Shown here: piece after piece, positions 8,004-15,200 of the stretch
How positions within the stretch are numbered: position 1 is the stretch's first letter
How the letters are laid out: each line of letters starts with the position of its first letter
NCBI RefSeq assembly: GCF_000761445.1
Contig: NZ_KN196470.1
Span: 1,410,823-1,474,822, forward strand
DNA from: Oleiagrimonas soli
GTDB lineage: Bacteria; Pseudomonadota; Gammaproteobacteria; Xanthomonadales; Rhodanobacteraceae
Direction of reading: 5' to 3'
Length of the DNA: 64,000 bases
Translations under genes and position numbers: made by a program
The notes under the pieces: generated by a model
The model's input: only the letters and a program-made list of their open reading frames with translations
What the model was told of the DNA's origin: nothing
The model's database searches: none

Positions 8004-8393
8004 ATGACCGAATCGAACAACGACACGGTGCGCGCGGATCTCTGGCTGTGGGCCGCGCGCTTCTTCAAGACTCGCCGCTTGAGCCGCGAGGCCATCGATG
8101 GCGGCAAGGTCGAGCACAACGACGGTCCGTGCAAACCCTCGCGCATGATCAAGATCGGCGATCGCCTGCGCGTCACGCGTGGCGAGGAGCGGTTCGAGGT
8201 CGAGGTGCTGGCGGTGTCCGCGGTGCGCGGTCCGGCGCGCGTGGCGCAAACGCTCTATCGCGAGAGCGAGTCGAGCCGACAGGCGCGCGAGGAGCAGCGC
8301 GAGATGCGCCGCCTGTCGCGGCCGGTCGCGCCGCAGGGGAAACCCGACAAGCAGGCGCGGCGTCAGCTGCGCCGCATCAAGGAACAGAGCTGA
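8004..8393 (+). CDS. hslR: Hsp15, S4-domain ribosome-associated heat shock protein
   Basis: A 129-residue protein with an N-terminal S4 RNA-binding domain (RADLWLWAARFFKTRRLSRE at 9-28, then DGGKVEHNDGPCKPSRMIK and GDRLRVTRG). A basic tail rich in Arg/Lys ends RRQLRRIKEQS. Hsp15 binds 50S subunits carrying a nascent chain after premature dissociation and helps recycle them. Length and layout match HslR of E. coli (133 residues). The ATG at 8004 opens directly on the S4 domain. It lies divergent to the L7/L12-repeat protein, another candidate translation-linked gene, though this may be coincidence. Confidence 0.9.
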   Translation: MTESNNDTVRADLWLWAARFFKTRRLSREAIDGGKVEHNDGPCKPSRMIKIGDRLRVTRGEERFEVEVLAVSAVRGPARVAQTLYRESESSRQAREEQREMRRLSRPVAPQGKPDKQARRQLRRIKEQS

Positions 8394-8474
8394 CGGCATC
8401 GTTCGCATGTCCGATTGCGCCGAGCTGCGCGGACACGCACACTGTGGATCGCAATCAGGAGGGGAGGCGCGGTC

Positions 8475-9074
8475 ATGCCTTCGATCAATGTGTTCCGACG
8501 CTTGCTGGGAGGGCAGGCCGACCGTCGTCAGCAGCCGCGCTTGCAGGCCGAGGCGGGCGCCTGCGTGATGGTGGTCGACGATTCGTCGACCATCCGCGCC
8601 GTGCTGGCCAAGCTGCTCATCCAGGACGGCTATGCCGTATTGCCGGCAGAGAATGGCGAGCAGGCGCTGGAACTGGCGCGCAGCGAGCGTCCCGCGTTGA
8701 TCTTCCTCGACATCGTGCTGCCGGGCATGAACGGCTTCATGGTGCTGCGCGCGCTGCGCCACGACGAGCGCACCCGCGACATTCCCATCGTGATGATCAG
8801 CGGCAACGTGCAGGCCACCGAACAGTTCTACGTGCAGCGCTTCGGCGCCGACGACTTCATGAAGAAGCCGTTCGGTCGCGCGGAAGTGTTCGACCGCATC
8901 CGCCGCCTGGTGGAATCCGGGCGCATGGTGGCTCGGCAGGAGGACATCAGTCCGGCGGCGCTGTCGAGCATGTCCGAAGAGGAAATGGCCGCGATTCCCG
9001 ACGTGGCGATGCCCGATCCGGGGGATCTGGCCGGCGTGGATGGCGATGCGGCCGGCGATGCGTCGCGCGTCTGA
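8475..9074 (+). CDS. Single-domain (CheY/PilG-like) response regulator with C-terminal tail
   Basis: A 199-residue response regulator. The receiver domain (about 30-145) has the acidic pair Asp35-Asp36, phosphoacceptor Asp79 in FLDIVLPGMNG, Ser109 in the Thr/Ser position and Lys131 in KKPF. The N-terminal 28 residues and the C-terminal 55 residues have no recognised output domain; the tail is acidic and Met/Asp/Gly-rich. It resembles PilG/PilH-type regulators of twitching, and a FimX-like protein is encoded at 15.2 kb, but no histidine kinase is adjacent. ATG 8475 is preceded by GGGGAGG, which decides this start over 8415. Confidence 0.85.
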   Translation: MPSINVFRRLLGGQADRRQQPRLQAEAGACVMVVDDSSTIRAVLAKLLIQDGYAVLPAENGEQALELARSERPALIFLDIVLPGMNGFMVLRALRHDERTRDIPIVMISGNVQATEQFYVQRFGADDFMKKPFGRAEVFDRIRRLVESGRMVARQEDISPAALSSMSEEEMAAIPDVAMPDPGDLAGVDGDAAGDASRV

Positions 9075-9166
9075 TGGCTCGTTGCACCTGAACGCGATGC
9101 GCGGGTGCGACGTATGTGCGCTCCAGTCCGCTATACTTGGACGTTTCCGGCACGCCAGTCCGCCCC

Positions 9167-10540
9167 ATGTTTGAATCGCTTAGCCAACGCCTGTCCTCGA
9201 CCGTCCAGCGCCTGCGCGGCCGCGGCCGTCTGACCGAGGAAAACATCCAGGAAAGTCTGCGCGAGGTGCGCATCGCGCTGCTCGAGGCCGACGTTGCCCT
9301 GCCGGTGGTGCAGGCGCTCGTCGACCGCGTGAAGATGCGCGCCGTCGGCCAGGAGGTGCTGAAAAGCCTGACGCCGGGCCAGGCCCTGGTGAAGGTGGTC
9401 AGCGACGAACTGACCGCGGTGATGGGGCAGACCAACGAGGCCCTCGATCTGGCGGCGCAGCCGCCGGCCGTGGTGCTGATGGCGGGTCTGCAAGGCGCGG
9501 GCAAGACCACGACCGTGGCCAAGCTGGCGCGCCTGCTCGGCGAGCGGCAGAAGAAGAAGGTGATGGTGGTCAGCTGCGACGTCTACCGTCCGGCCGCCAT
9601 CGCGCAGCTGCAGACGCTGGCCGAGCAGGTCGGCGTGGCTTTCTTCCCGTCCGAGGCGGGTCAGGACCCGGTCGACATCGCCAGGAACGCCGTCGCCGCC
9701 GCCAAGCGCGAGCTGGTCGACGTGCTGATCGTCGATACCGCCGGTCGTCTGCACGTCGACGAGAAGATGATGGAGGAGATCCAGCGCCTGCACGCGGCGC
9801 TGAATCCGATCGAGACCCTGTTCACGGTCGACGCCATGACCGGTCAGGATGCGGCCAACACCGCCAAGGCCTTCGCCGATGCGCTGCCGCTGACCGGCGT
9901 GGTGCTAACCAAGACCGATGGCGATGCCCGCGGCGGCGCGGCGCTGTCGGTGCGCCACATCACCGGCAAGCCGATCAAGTTCCTGGGCGCCGGCGAGAAG
10001 ACCGACGCGCTGGAACCGTTCCATCCGGATCGCGTGGCGCAGCGCATTCTCGGCATGGGCGACGTGCTCAGCCTGGTCGAGGAGGTCGAGCGCAAGGTCG
10101 ATCACGAGAAAGCCCAGAACCTCGCCAAGAAGGTCATGAAGGGCAAGCGCTTCGATCTGGTCGACATGCGCGACCAGCTCGAGCAGATGATGAACATGGG
10201 CGGTCTGGCCGGCCTGATGGACAAGATGCCGGGCATGGGGCAGCTGCCGGAGGCCGTCAAGCAGAAGGCCAACGATGGCGAGGTCAAGCGCATGATCGCC
10301 ATCATCAATTCGATGACGCAGAAGGAGCGTCGTCACCCGGATCTGCTGAAGGGCTCGCGCAAGGCGCGCGTGGCGCGCGGTTCCGGCACGCAGCCGGCCG
10401 ACGTCAATCGCCTGCTGAAGCAGTACATGCAGATGTCGAAGATGATGTCCAAGTTCGGCAAGGGCGGCGGCAAGGGCCTGATGCGTCAGATGCGCGGTGC
10501 GATGAAGGGCATGCGCGGCGGCATGCCGCCGATGCGCTGA
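9167..10540 (+). CDS. ffh: Signal recognition particle protein Ffh
   Basis: The 457-residue SRP54 GTPase that, with 4.5S RNA, delivers membrane proteins to FtsY. It has an N-domain four-helix bundle (1-85). The G domain carries the P-loop GLQGAGKT (107-114), DTAGR and TKxDGD (TKTDGDARGG) motifs. The methionine-rich M domain (about 300-457) runs to the C-terminal KGMRGGMPPMR and binds RNA and signal sequences. Length is normal for the family. A TATACT at 9132-9137 could be a -10 box, but no acceptable -35 sits 16-18 bp before it. A GTG-started GNAT gene follows after 19 bp. Confidence 0.97.
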   Translation: MFESLSQRLSSTVQRLRGRGRLTEENIQESLREVRIALLEADVALPVVQALVDRVKMRAVGQEVLKSLTPGQALVKVVSDELTAVMGQTNEALDLAAQPPAVVLMAGLQGAGKTTTVAKLARLLGERQKKKVMVVSCDVYRPAAIAQLQTLAEQVGVAFFPSEAGQDPVDIARNAVAAAKRELVDVLIVDTAGRLHVDEKMMEEIQRLHAALNPIETLFTVDAMTGQDAANTAKAFADALPLTGVVLTKTDGDARGGAALSVRHITGKPIKFLGAGEKTDALEPFHPDRVAQRILGMGDVLSLVEEVERKVDHEKAQNLAKKVMKGKRFDLVDMRDQLEQMMNMGGLAGLMDKMPGMGQLPEAVKQKANDGEVKRMIAIINSMTQKERRHPDLLKGSRKARVARGSGTQPADVNRLLKQYMQMSKMMSKFGKGGGKGLMRQMRGAMKGMRGGMPPMR

Positions 10541-10559
10541 GCGCTCGTCGGATGCTGTC

Positions 10560-11021
10560 GTGAACGTTCGGGGAGCGATTCCTGACGATGCCGAGGCGAT
10601 CAGCGATGTGCTCGAAGAGCTTGTCGCTGCGGGAAAACGCACGAAGCCGGGGGATGCGGCATTCGTCCTGAGGCATTACATCGTCGATCCCGACCGCGTT
10701 CAGTGTTCCGTGGCCGTCGATGACGATGGCCGGATACTCGGTCTGCAGTCTCTGAAGCGGGCTCGGGAAGGCAATTCGTACGGGACGCCGGTCGGCTGGG
10801 GCATCATCGGTACGCATGTCCGTCCGAGCGCGGCGCGAAAAGGCGTCGGTCGGGGTCTCTTCGCGGCGATCCGGGATGCTGCGCATGCGGCGGGTCTGGA
10901 GCGGATCGAGGCATATATCGGCGCCGACAACGACGTGGCCCTGGACTACTACGGAGCGCTGGGCTTTCGGGTCCATCGTCACGAGGACGGCATCGTCTGC
11001 AAGGTATACGAAGTCGCTTGA
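10560..11021 (+). CDS. GNAT-family N-acetyltransferase
   Basis: A 153-residue acetyltransferase of the GNAT fold. The acetyl-CoA-binding motif A is visible as HVRPSAARKGVGRGLFAAI near residues 83-101, and the C-terminal LDYYGALGF segment is the usual motif B/last strands. Translation probably starts at the GTG at 10560; there is no in-frame ATG near the conserved N-terminus. It follows ffh closely and could be co-transcribed with it. The substrate (small molecule or protein amine) is unknown. Confidence 0.82.
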   Translation: MNVRGAIPDDAEAISDVLEELVAAGKRTKPGDAAFVLRHYIVDPDRVQCSVAVDDDGRILGLQSLKRAREGNSYGTPVGWGIIGTHVRPSAARKGVGRGLFAAIRDAAHAAGLERIEAYIGADNDVALDYYGALGFRVHRHEDGIVCKVYEVA

Positions 11022-11113
11022 GAGAAGGCGATTTCTGGTAGTGCGATCATGGATGTTGTGCAGGCCCATCGGCCATTCGGCGCTTGGATGCAGTCCGAGT
11101 GTGCTTGCTGGTT

Positions 11114-11139
11114 CTTTCGGGATGCCGAAAGGCCTTCCT
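11114..11139 (+). terminator. Possible terminator after the GNAT gene
   Basis: A 7-bp stem CTTTCGG (11114-11120) with CCGAAAG (11125-11131) and a four-base loop is followed by a pyrimidine run (GCCTTCCTTTTT). The T-run begins a few bases too late for a textbook terminator. Confidence 0.45.
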
Positions 11140-11162
11140 TTTTCGCGATTTTCCGTTAAAAT
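11133..11162 (+). promoter_or_regulatory. Candidate promoter of the rpsP-rimM-trmD-rplS operon
   Basis: TAAAAT at 11157-11162 matches five of six bases of the -10 consensus in an AT-rich island that stands out from the GC-rich surroundings. The -35 (near 11134-11140, TTCCTT) is weak. Transcription from here would give a leader of about 60 bases before rpsP; the leader can form small hairpins, including TGCCGG/CCGGCA. Confidence 0.4.
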
Positions 11163-11227
11163 GTCGCGTTTACCACGCACCGTCGCGTGCGGCTGCCGGG
11201 TGTCCGGCAACTTCGGAGTTGAAATCA

Positions 11228-11485
11228 ATGGTTAAGATTCGTCTTGCGCGCGGCGGCGCCAAGGGCCGTCCGTTCTACCACATCGTCGTGACCGATCAGC
11301 GCAACAAGCGCGACGGCCGCAACATTGAGCGTCTGGGCTTCTACAATCCGGTGGCGTCGGGTGCCGACAAGCGTCTGGAGCTGGACGTGGACAAGGCCAA
11401 CGCCTGGGTGTCCAAGGGTGCACAGATGACCGACAAGGTCCGCGCCCTGCTGAAGGAAGCCGGCAAGCAGCAGGCTGCTGCCTGA
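11228..11485 (+). CDS. rpsP: 30S ribosomal protein S16
   Basis: An 85-residue S16, a small-subunit protein needed for 30S assembly. The N-terminal [20 protein letters not shown] and the following [19 protein letters not shown] are diagnostic. The ATG at 11228 follows GGAGTTGAAATCA. It is the first gene of the conserved rpsP-rimM-trmD-rplS operon, with rimM starting two bases after its stop codon. Confidence 0.98.
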   Translation: MVKIRLARGGAKGRPFYHIVVTDQRNKRDGRNIERLGFYNPVASGADKRLELDVDKANAWVSKGAQMTDKVRALLKEAGKQQAAA

Positions 11486-11487
11486 GC

Positions 11488-12003
11488 ATGACCGACGTCG
11501 GTCGGCGCGTCCCGGTGGGGCGCATCGTCGGACTGTCGGGCGTACGCGGTGCGGTCAAGCTGGAATCGTGGACCGAACCGCGCGCGCGCATCTTCGACTA
11601 CCAACCCTGGCTGCTCGTCAAAGCGCCGGGTACGGAAACGGAGATGGAAGGCGTCACGGGACGCGAGCAGGGCAAGGGTGTGATCGCCCAGCTGCCCGGT
11701 ATCGAAGATCGTGACCAGGCCGCCGAATGGATCGGCAGCGACATCCTCGTTCCACGCGAGGCGCTGCCTGAACCGGAAGACGGCACGTATTACTGGTGCG
11801 ACCTGGAGGGCCTCGAGGTCGTGACCACGCAAGGCGTTCCGCTGGGGCGCGTGCACCATCTTTTCGCTACCGGTGCCAACGATGTGATGGTGGTGCGCGG
11901 CGGCGGCAAGGAACATCTGGTTCCGTTCGTGCTGGAAACCTACGTGGTGTCCATCGATCTCGACGCCAAGCGCATCGAAGTCGACTGGGACCCGGAGTTC
12001 TGA
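11488..12003 (+). CDS. rimM: Ribosome maturation factor RimM
   Basis: A 171-residue 30S maturation factor that binds S19 and helps assemble the 30S head. The N-terminal beta-barrel carries VPVGRIVGLSGVRGAVKLES, and the C-terminal PRC-barrel contains YYWCDLEGLEVVT and ends in EVDWDPEF, as in other RimM proteins. It starts two bases after the rpsP stop and is followed by trmD after 81 bp, in the order usual for proteobacteria. Confidence 0.97.
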   Translation: MTDVGRRVPVGRIVGLSGVRGAVKLESWTEPRARIFDYQPWLLVKAPGTETEMEGVTGREQGKGVIAQLPGIEDRDQAAEWIGSDILVPREALPEPEDGTYYWCDLEGLEVVTTQGVPLGRVHHLFATGANDVMVVRGGGKEHLVPFVLETYVVSIDLDAKRIEVDWDPEF

Positions 12004-12084
12004 CGAACGGGATGGAACGACGCGGCGCATGCGCCGCGGCAAACGGTAGAAGGCGGCACGCGGCTGCCGGGACGGTGGGACGAC

Positions 12085-12861
12085 ATGCGGATCGACGTCA
12101 TCACGCTGTTTCCCGATTTCGTCCGGCAGTGCAGCGAAGTCGGCGTGGTCGGGCGAGCGCAGCAACGCGGCCTGTTGCAGGTGGAAACCTGGAACCCGCG
12201 CGACTATGCCACCGACAACTACCGCACCGTGGACGGACGCACCTTCGGTGGCGGTCCGGGCATGGTGATGATGATCGAACCGTTGCGCGCGCTGTTCGGC
12301 GCGCTGCGGGAGGCGTCGGACGAACCGACGCACGTGGTCTACCTCAGTCCGCAGGGAGCGCGGCTGACGCAGGACAGGGTGCGCAAGCTGGCCGCGAGGC
12401 CGCGCGTGGCACTGCTCTGCGGGCGCTACGAGGGCGTGGACGAACGCCTGCTGGCGCACGAGGTGGACGAAGAGATTTCCGTCGGCGACTACGTGTTGTC
12501 CGGCGGCGAGCTGGCCGCGGCGGTCGTGATCGACGCCGTGGGCCGGTTGCAGGACGGCGCATTGAACGATGCGCAGTCGGCGCAGCAGGACTCGTTCTCG
12601 GACGGCCTGCTGGACTGCCCCCACTACACGCGGCCGGAGACGGACGCGCTGGGGACGGTGCCGCCGGTGCTGCTGGGCGGGGATCACGCGGCCATACGCC
12701 GCTGGCGCCGCAAGCAGTCGCTGGGACGGACCTGGTTGCGTCGACCCGACCTGCTGGCGCAGTGCGTGCTGGATGAGGAATCCCGCGCATTGCTGGACGA
12801 ATTCCGTCGCGAGCATTTCGCGGCACAACACCTTGAGGCCGGGACCGGGCCCCAGGACTGA
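12085..12861 (+). CDS. trmD: tRNA (guanine37-N1)-methyltransferase
   Basis: A 258-residue SPOUT methyltransferase that makes m1G37 in tRNAs reading CNN and related codons and so prevents +1 frameshifting. Visible motifs are [12 protein letters not shown] at the N-terminus, GGGPGMVM, the knot residues [13 protein letters not shown], and [11 protein letters not shown]; the C-terminal RRPDLL segment binds tRNA. The product is slightly longer than the E. coli protein (255). The 81-bp gap from rimM is larger than usual but contains nothing obvious apart from a GGGACGG purine stretch before the ATG. Confidence 0.97.
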   Translation: MRIDVITLFPDFVRQCSEVGVVGRAQQRGLLQVETWNPRDYATDNYRTVDGRTFGGGPGMVMMIEPLRALFGALREASDEPTHVVYLSPQGARLTQDRVRKLAARPRVALLCGRYEGVDERLLAHEVDEEISVGDYVLSGGELAAAVVIDAVGRLQDGALNDAQSAQQDSFSDGLLDCPHYTRPETDALGTVPPVLLGGDHAAIRRWRRKQSLGRTWLRRPDLLAQCVLDEESRALLDEFRREHFAAQHLEAGTGPQD

Positions 12862-12879
12862 AAACATCGGTGGTATGCC

Positions 12880-13290
12880 ATGAACAAGATCATTGAACAG
12901 TTCGAATCCGAGCAGATGACCCGCAAGCTGCCGGACTTCGGTACCGGCGACACGGTCGTGGTCAACGTGAAGGTGAAGGAAGGCAACCGCGAGCGCGTGC
13001 AGGCGTTCGAGGGCGTCGTCATCGCCAAGCGCAACCGCGGCCTGCATTCGGCCTTCACCGTGCGCAAGATGTCGCACGGCACCGGCGTCGAGCGCGTGTT
13101 CCAGTCGCACAGCGCGCAGATCGACTCCGTCGAGGTCAAGCGCAAGGGCAAGGTGCGTGGCGCCAAGCTGTACCACCTGCGTGGTCTGGAAGGTAAGGCG
13201 GCCCGCATCAAGGAAGACATCGCCGCGGCGCAGGCCATCAAGGCTGCTTCCAAGGCCGAAGCTGCCGCCAAGGCCGCTGCTTCCGAGTAA
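12880..13290 (+). CDS. rplS: 50S ribosomal protein L19
   Basis: A 136-residue L19, which contacts the 30S subunit at the inter-subunit bridge. Conserved blocks include [40 protein letters not shown] and [10 protein letters not shown]. Compared with E. coli L19 (115 residues) it has a C-terminal Ala/Lys-rich extension ([20 protein letters not shown]), common in this order. It is the last gene of the rpsP operon; a strong bidirectional terminator follows. Confidence 0.97.
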   Translation: MNKIIEQFESEQMTRKLPDFGTGDTVVVNVKVKEGNRERVQAFEGVVIAKRNRGLHSAFTVRKMSHGTGVERVFQSHSAQIDSVEVKRKGKVRGAKLYHLRGLEGKAARIKEDIAAAQAIKAASKAEAAAKAAASE

Positions 13291-13314
13291 GCCCGCCAGC
13301 CGGCGATGCCTACG

Positions 13315-13349
13315 AAAAAGGCCGCGCAGTGCATCTGCGCGGCCTTTTT
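13315..13349. terminator. Bidirectional terminator between rplS and the M56 protease gene
   Basis: AAAAA-GGCCGCGCA-(7-base loop)-TGCGCGGCC-TTTTT forms a 9-bp stem (13320-13328 with 13336-13344) with a T-run on each strand. It can end rplS transcription rightward and the M56 gene leftward. Confidence 0.93.
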
Positions 13350-13420
13350 GCGTGCCTGTCGTCCTGACTTTTCGTGGCGTGTTCCTTGGCGGTCCGCCTC
13401 GTGCGGAATGGGTTCGGCGT

Positions 13421-14659
13421 TCAGGTCGAAGCGGGTTTCTTGCCGGCGTCCTGATCCTTGCCCAGGGCAAACTTGATCGGAATCTTCACCCAGGCGACGA
13501 CGGCGTTGCCCTTGGCGTCGCGCGCGGGTTTCACCGTCCACGACGACACGGCCTTGACGGCGGCATCGACCAGGGCCGGCGCGACCTTGCCCGGTTCGGG
13601 TTTGGCGCTGAGGATTCGCCCGTCCGTGCCGACCTTGGCCAGCACGATGACGGTGCCTTCCTGACGGTTCTTTTTCGCCGATTCCGGATAGATCGGCGCC
13701 GGCGGCATGTGGTTCTTGCTGAACACGACCGGCTTCGTGACGGCTTCATCCGCATGGCCGGAGGCCTGCATGGCGTGCGCGGCGAAGGCGCTGCAGGCGA
13801 TCAGCAGGGTCAGCACGACGAGGCCGCCGCGGGTGCGTGCGGTGGTGTGATGGGCGCGGTTGTGGATCATGAGCAATCTCTCCTTCAGATGCGGCTCGTC
13901 GAGCCAGGCGGCCAGCGCCGGAACAGCCGGCCGTTCGATGCCCCGCAGCAGCGCGTGGGCGTAATCGCGTCGGTCCTGCGGATGAGCGCGCAGCACGCAG
14001 GCATCGCACGCCAGTTCCTGGTCGGTGCGGAAGCGGTTGCGCGCGAACCCGACCAGCGGGTGGAACCAAAGCAGGGCGCACAGCGTTTCGGCCAGCAGGT
14101 TCCACCAGGCGTCGCCACGGCGCAGGTGCGTCTGCTCGTGCAGCAGGATCAGGCGCTGTTGGCGGCGATCGAAGCGCGTCGTGAAATCGACAGGCAGCAG
14201 CATGCGACTGGGCCAGCCCGCGATCACCGCAGGGCCGAGCGGGTGCAGGCGTATCCGCGCCATGGGAGAGGTCGGCAGGACGCGTTGCCATTCCTGCCGC
14301 AAGGCGTCGGGCAGCGGATGCATGGCCCGGCGAACGCGCATGAACTGCCACAGCAGCCGAACCATGCGGAAGCTGGCGACAGTCGCCCAGGCCAGCGCCA
14401 GCCAGATCGCGGCATGCGTGGACGAGCCACTGTTCGTGACCGGTCCACTGGCGATGCGCAGCGTCGGCAGCGTCATGCTCCAGTCCGGTGTCCATGCGGC
14501 ACTCGGGAGACACGGAGCAAGCCCGGTGACGATCGGCAGCAGCCAGGCTGTGTACGCGTGACGGGCGCCGAAATGGCGGCGTAGTGCGCGACGCAGCGCT
14601 AGGGTCAGCACCAGTCCGCCAGTGAAGCCCAGCAGCATCGTGATCGGCAGCGGGCTCAT
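13421..14659 (-). CDS. BlaR1-like M56 metalloprotease with C-terminal TonB domain
   Basis: A 412-residue integral membrane protein. Its N-terminal half has several hydrophobic segments. The zinc-protease motif HEQTH (174-178) and the third ligand Glu215 in DQELACDACVL match peptidase family M56 (BlaR1/MecR1). Instead of a penicillin-sensor domain, the C-terminal part after a last membrane segment (about 280-297) is periplasmic and resembles the TonB C-terminal domain (PPAPIYPESAKKNRQEGTVI near 318-337). It overlaps the BlaI-type repressor gene by four bases. By analogy it should cut the repressor on receipt of an envelope signal; the signal is unknown. Confidence 0.88.
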   Translation of the reverse strand: MSPLPITMLLGFTGGLVLTLALRRALRRHFGARHAYTAWLLPIVTGLAPCLPSAAWTPDWSMTLPTLRIASGPVTNSGSSTHAAIWLALAWATVASFRMVRLLWQFMRVRRAMHPLPDALRQEWQRVLPTSPMARIRLHPLGPAVIAGWPSRMLLPVDFTTRFDRRQQRLILLHEQTHLRRGDAWWNLLAETLCALLWFHPLVGFARNRFRTDQELACDACVLRAHPQDRRDYAHALLRGIERPAVPALAAWLDEPHLKERLLMIHNRAHHTTARTRGGLVVLTLLIACSAFAAHAMQASGHADEAVTKPVVFSKNHMPPAPIYPESAKKNRQEGTVIVLAKVGTDGRILSAKPEPGKVAPALVDAAVKAVSSWTVKPARDAKGNAVVAWVKIPIKFALGKDQDAGKKPAST

Positions 14660-15042
14660 GCGCCGTCCTCCTCGCGATCGATGTCGTCGAGCAGTTTGCG
14701 CAGCGCGGCGATGTCGTCGTCGCTGAGCGCCTCGTGTTCGCGGAAGTGCGCGAGCATCGGCGCGACGCGGCCGCCGAAGAGGCGATCGATCAGGCTGCGG
14801 CTTTCCTGGCTGACATAGTCCTCGCGGCGTACGGCGGGTCTGTAGAGATAGCGTCGACCGTCGCGCTCGTGCGTCAGCGCACCTTTGCGCAGCAGGCGGT
14901 TGAGCAGGGTGCGGATGGTCTTGTCATGCCAGTCGGTATGGTCGGCCAGGGCGGCCACGACATCGTCCGCGCTGAGCGGCGACTGCGACCAAAGCACATG
15001 CATGACCCGGCTCTCGGCTTCGCTGATGGTGATCCTGGGCAT
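14656..15042 (-). CDS. BlaI/MecI-family transcriptional repressor
   Basis: A 128-residue winged-helix repressor of the Penicillinase_R family. ISEAESRVMHVLWSQSPLSA and the recognition helix region HDKTIRTLLNRLLRKGAL are clear; the C-terminal helices serve dimerisation and hold the site that a BlaR1-type protease cuts. The ATG at 15042 opens on MPRITISEAE. It is the first gene of a two-gene unit with the M56 protease (ATGA overlap). Two palindromic operators lie just upstream, so autorepression is expected. Confidence 0.92.
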   Translation of the reverse strand: MPRITISEAESRVMHVLWSQSPLSADDVVAALADHTDWHDKTIRTLLNRLLRKGALTHERDGRRYLYRPAVRREDYVSQESRSLIDRLFGGRVAPMLAHFREHEALSDDDIAALRKLLDDIDREEDGA

Positions 15043-15046
15043 TTCT

Positions 15047-15100
15047 ATTACACATGTAATCAAGTTGCTTTCAGATTACACACGTAATCTTTTGTGTCAA
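15047..15100 (-). promoter_or_regulatory. Promoter and twin operators of the BlaI/M56 unit
   Basis: Two palindromes of the TACA-n-TGTA class are present: ATTACACATGTAAT (15047-15060) and GATTACACACGTAATC (15074-15089). Their centres are 28 bp apart. On the minus strand a consensus TTGACA (15100-15095) is followed after 16 bp by TAATCT (15078-15073) as a possible -10. The upstream operator would then sit between -35 and -10, and the downstream one between the start site and the ATG, five bases from it. No Shine-Dalgarno is visible outside the operator. Confidence 0.85.
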
Positions 15101-15167
15101 GCGAGCTGTGAGAAGGCAGCAGCGTGTCGTGCGAAGGAGCGCGATGTCCGCAGGGGAGCAGTCAGGC

Positions 15168-15183
15168 AGCCCCGTGCGGGGCT
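15168..15183 (-). terminator. Weak stem-loop after the FimX-like gene
   Basis: AGCCCC (15168-15173) pairs with GGGGCT (15178-15183) around a four-base loop, 18 bp past the stop codon. There is no T-run, so it is a doubtful terminator. Confidence 0.3.
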
Positions 15184-15200
15184 ACGGCCGAGGACCGGCC

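Noticed and set aside
9081..9137. TTGCAC and TATACT as a promoter for ffh
   Set aside because: The two boxes are 44 bp apart, far outside the usable 16-18 bp, so only the -10 could be real.
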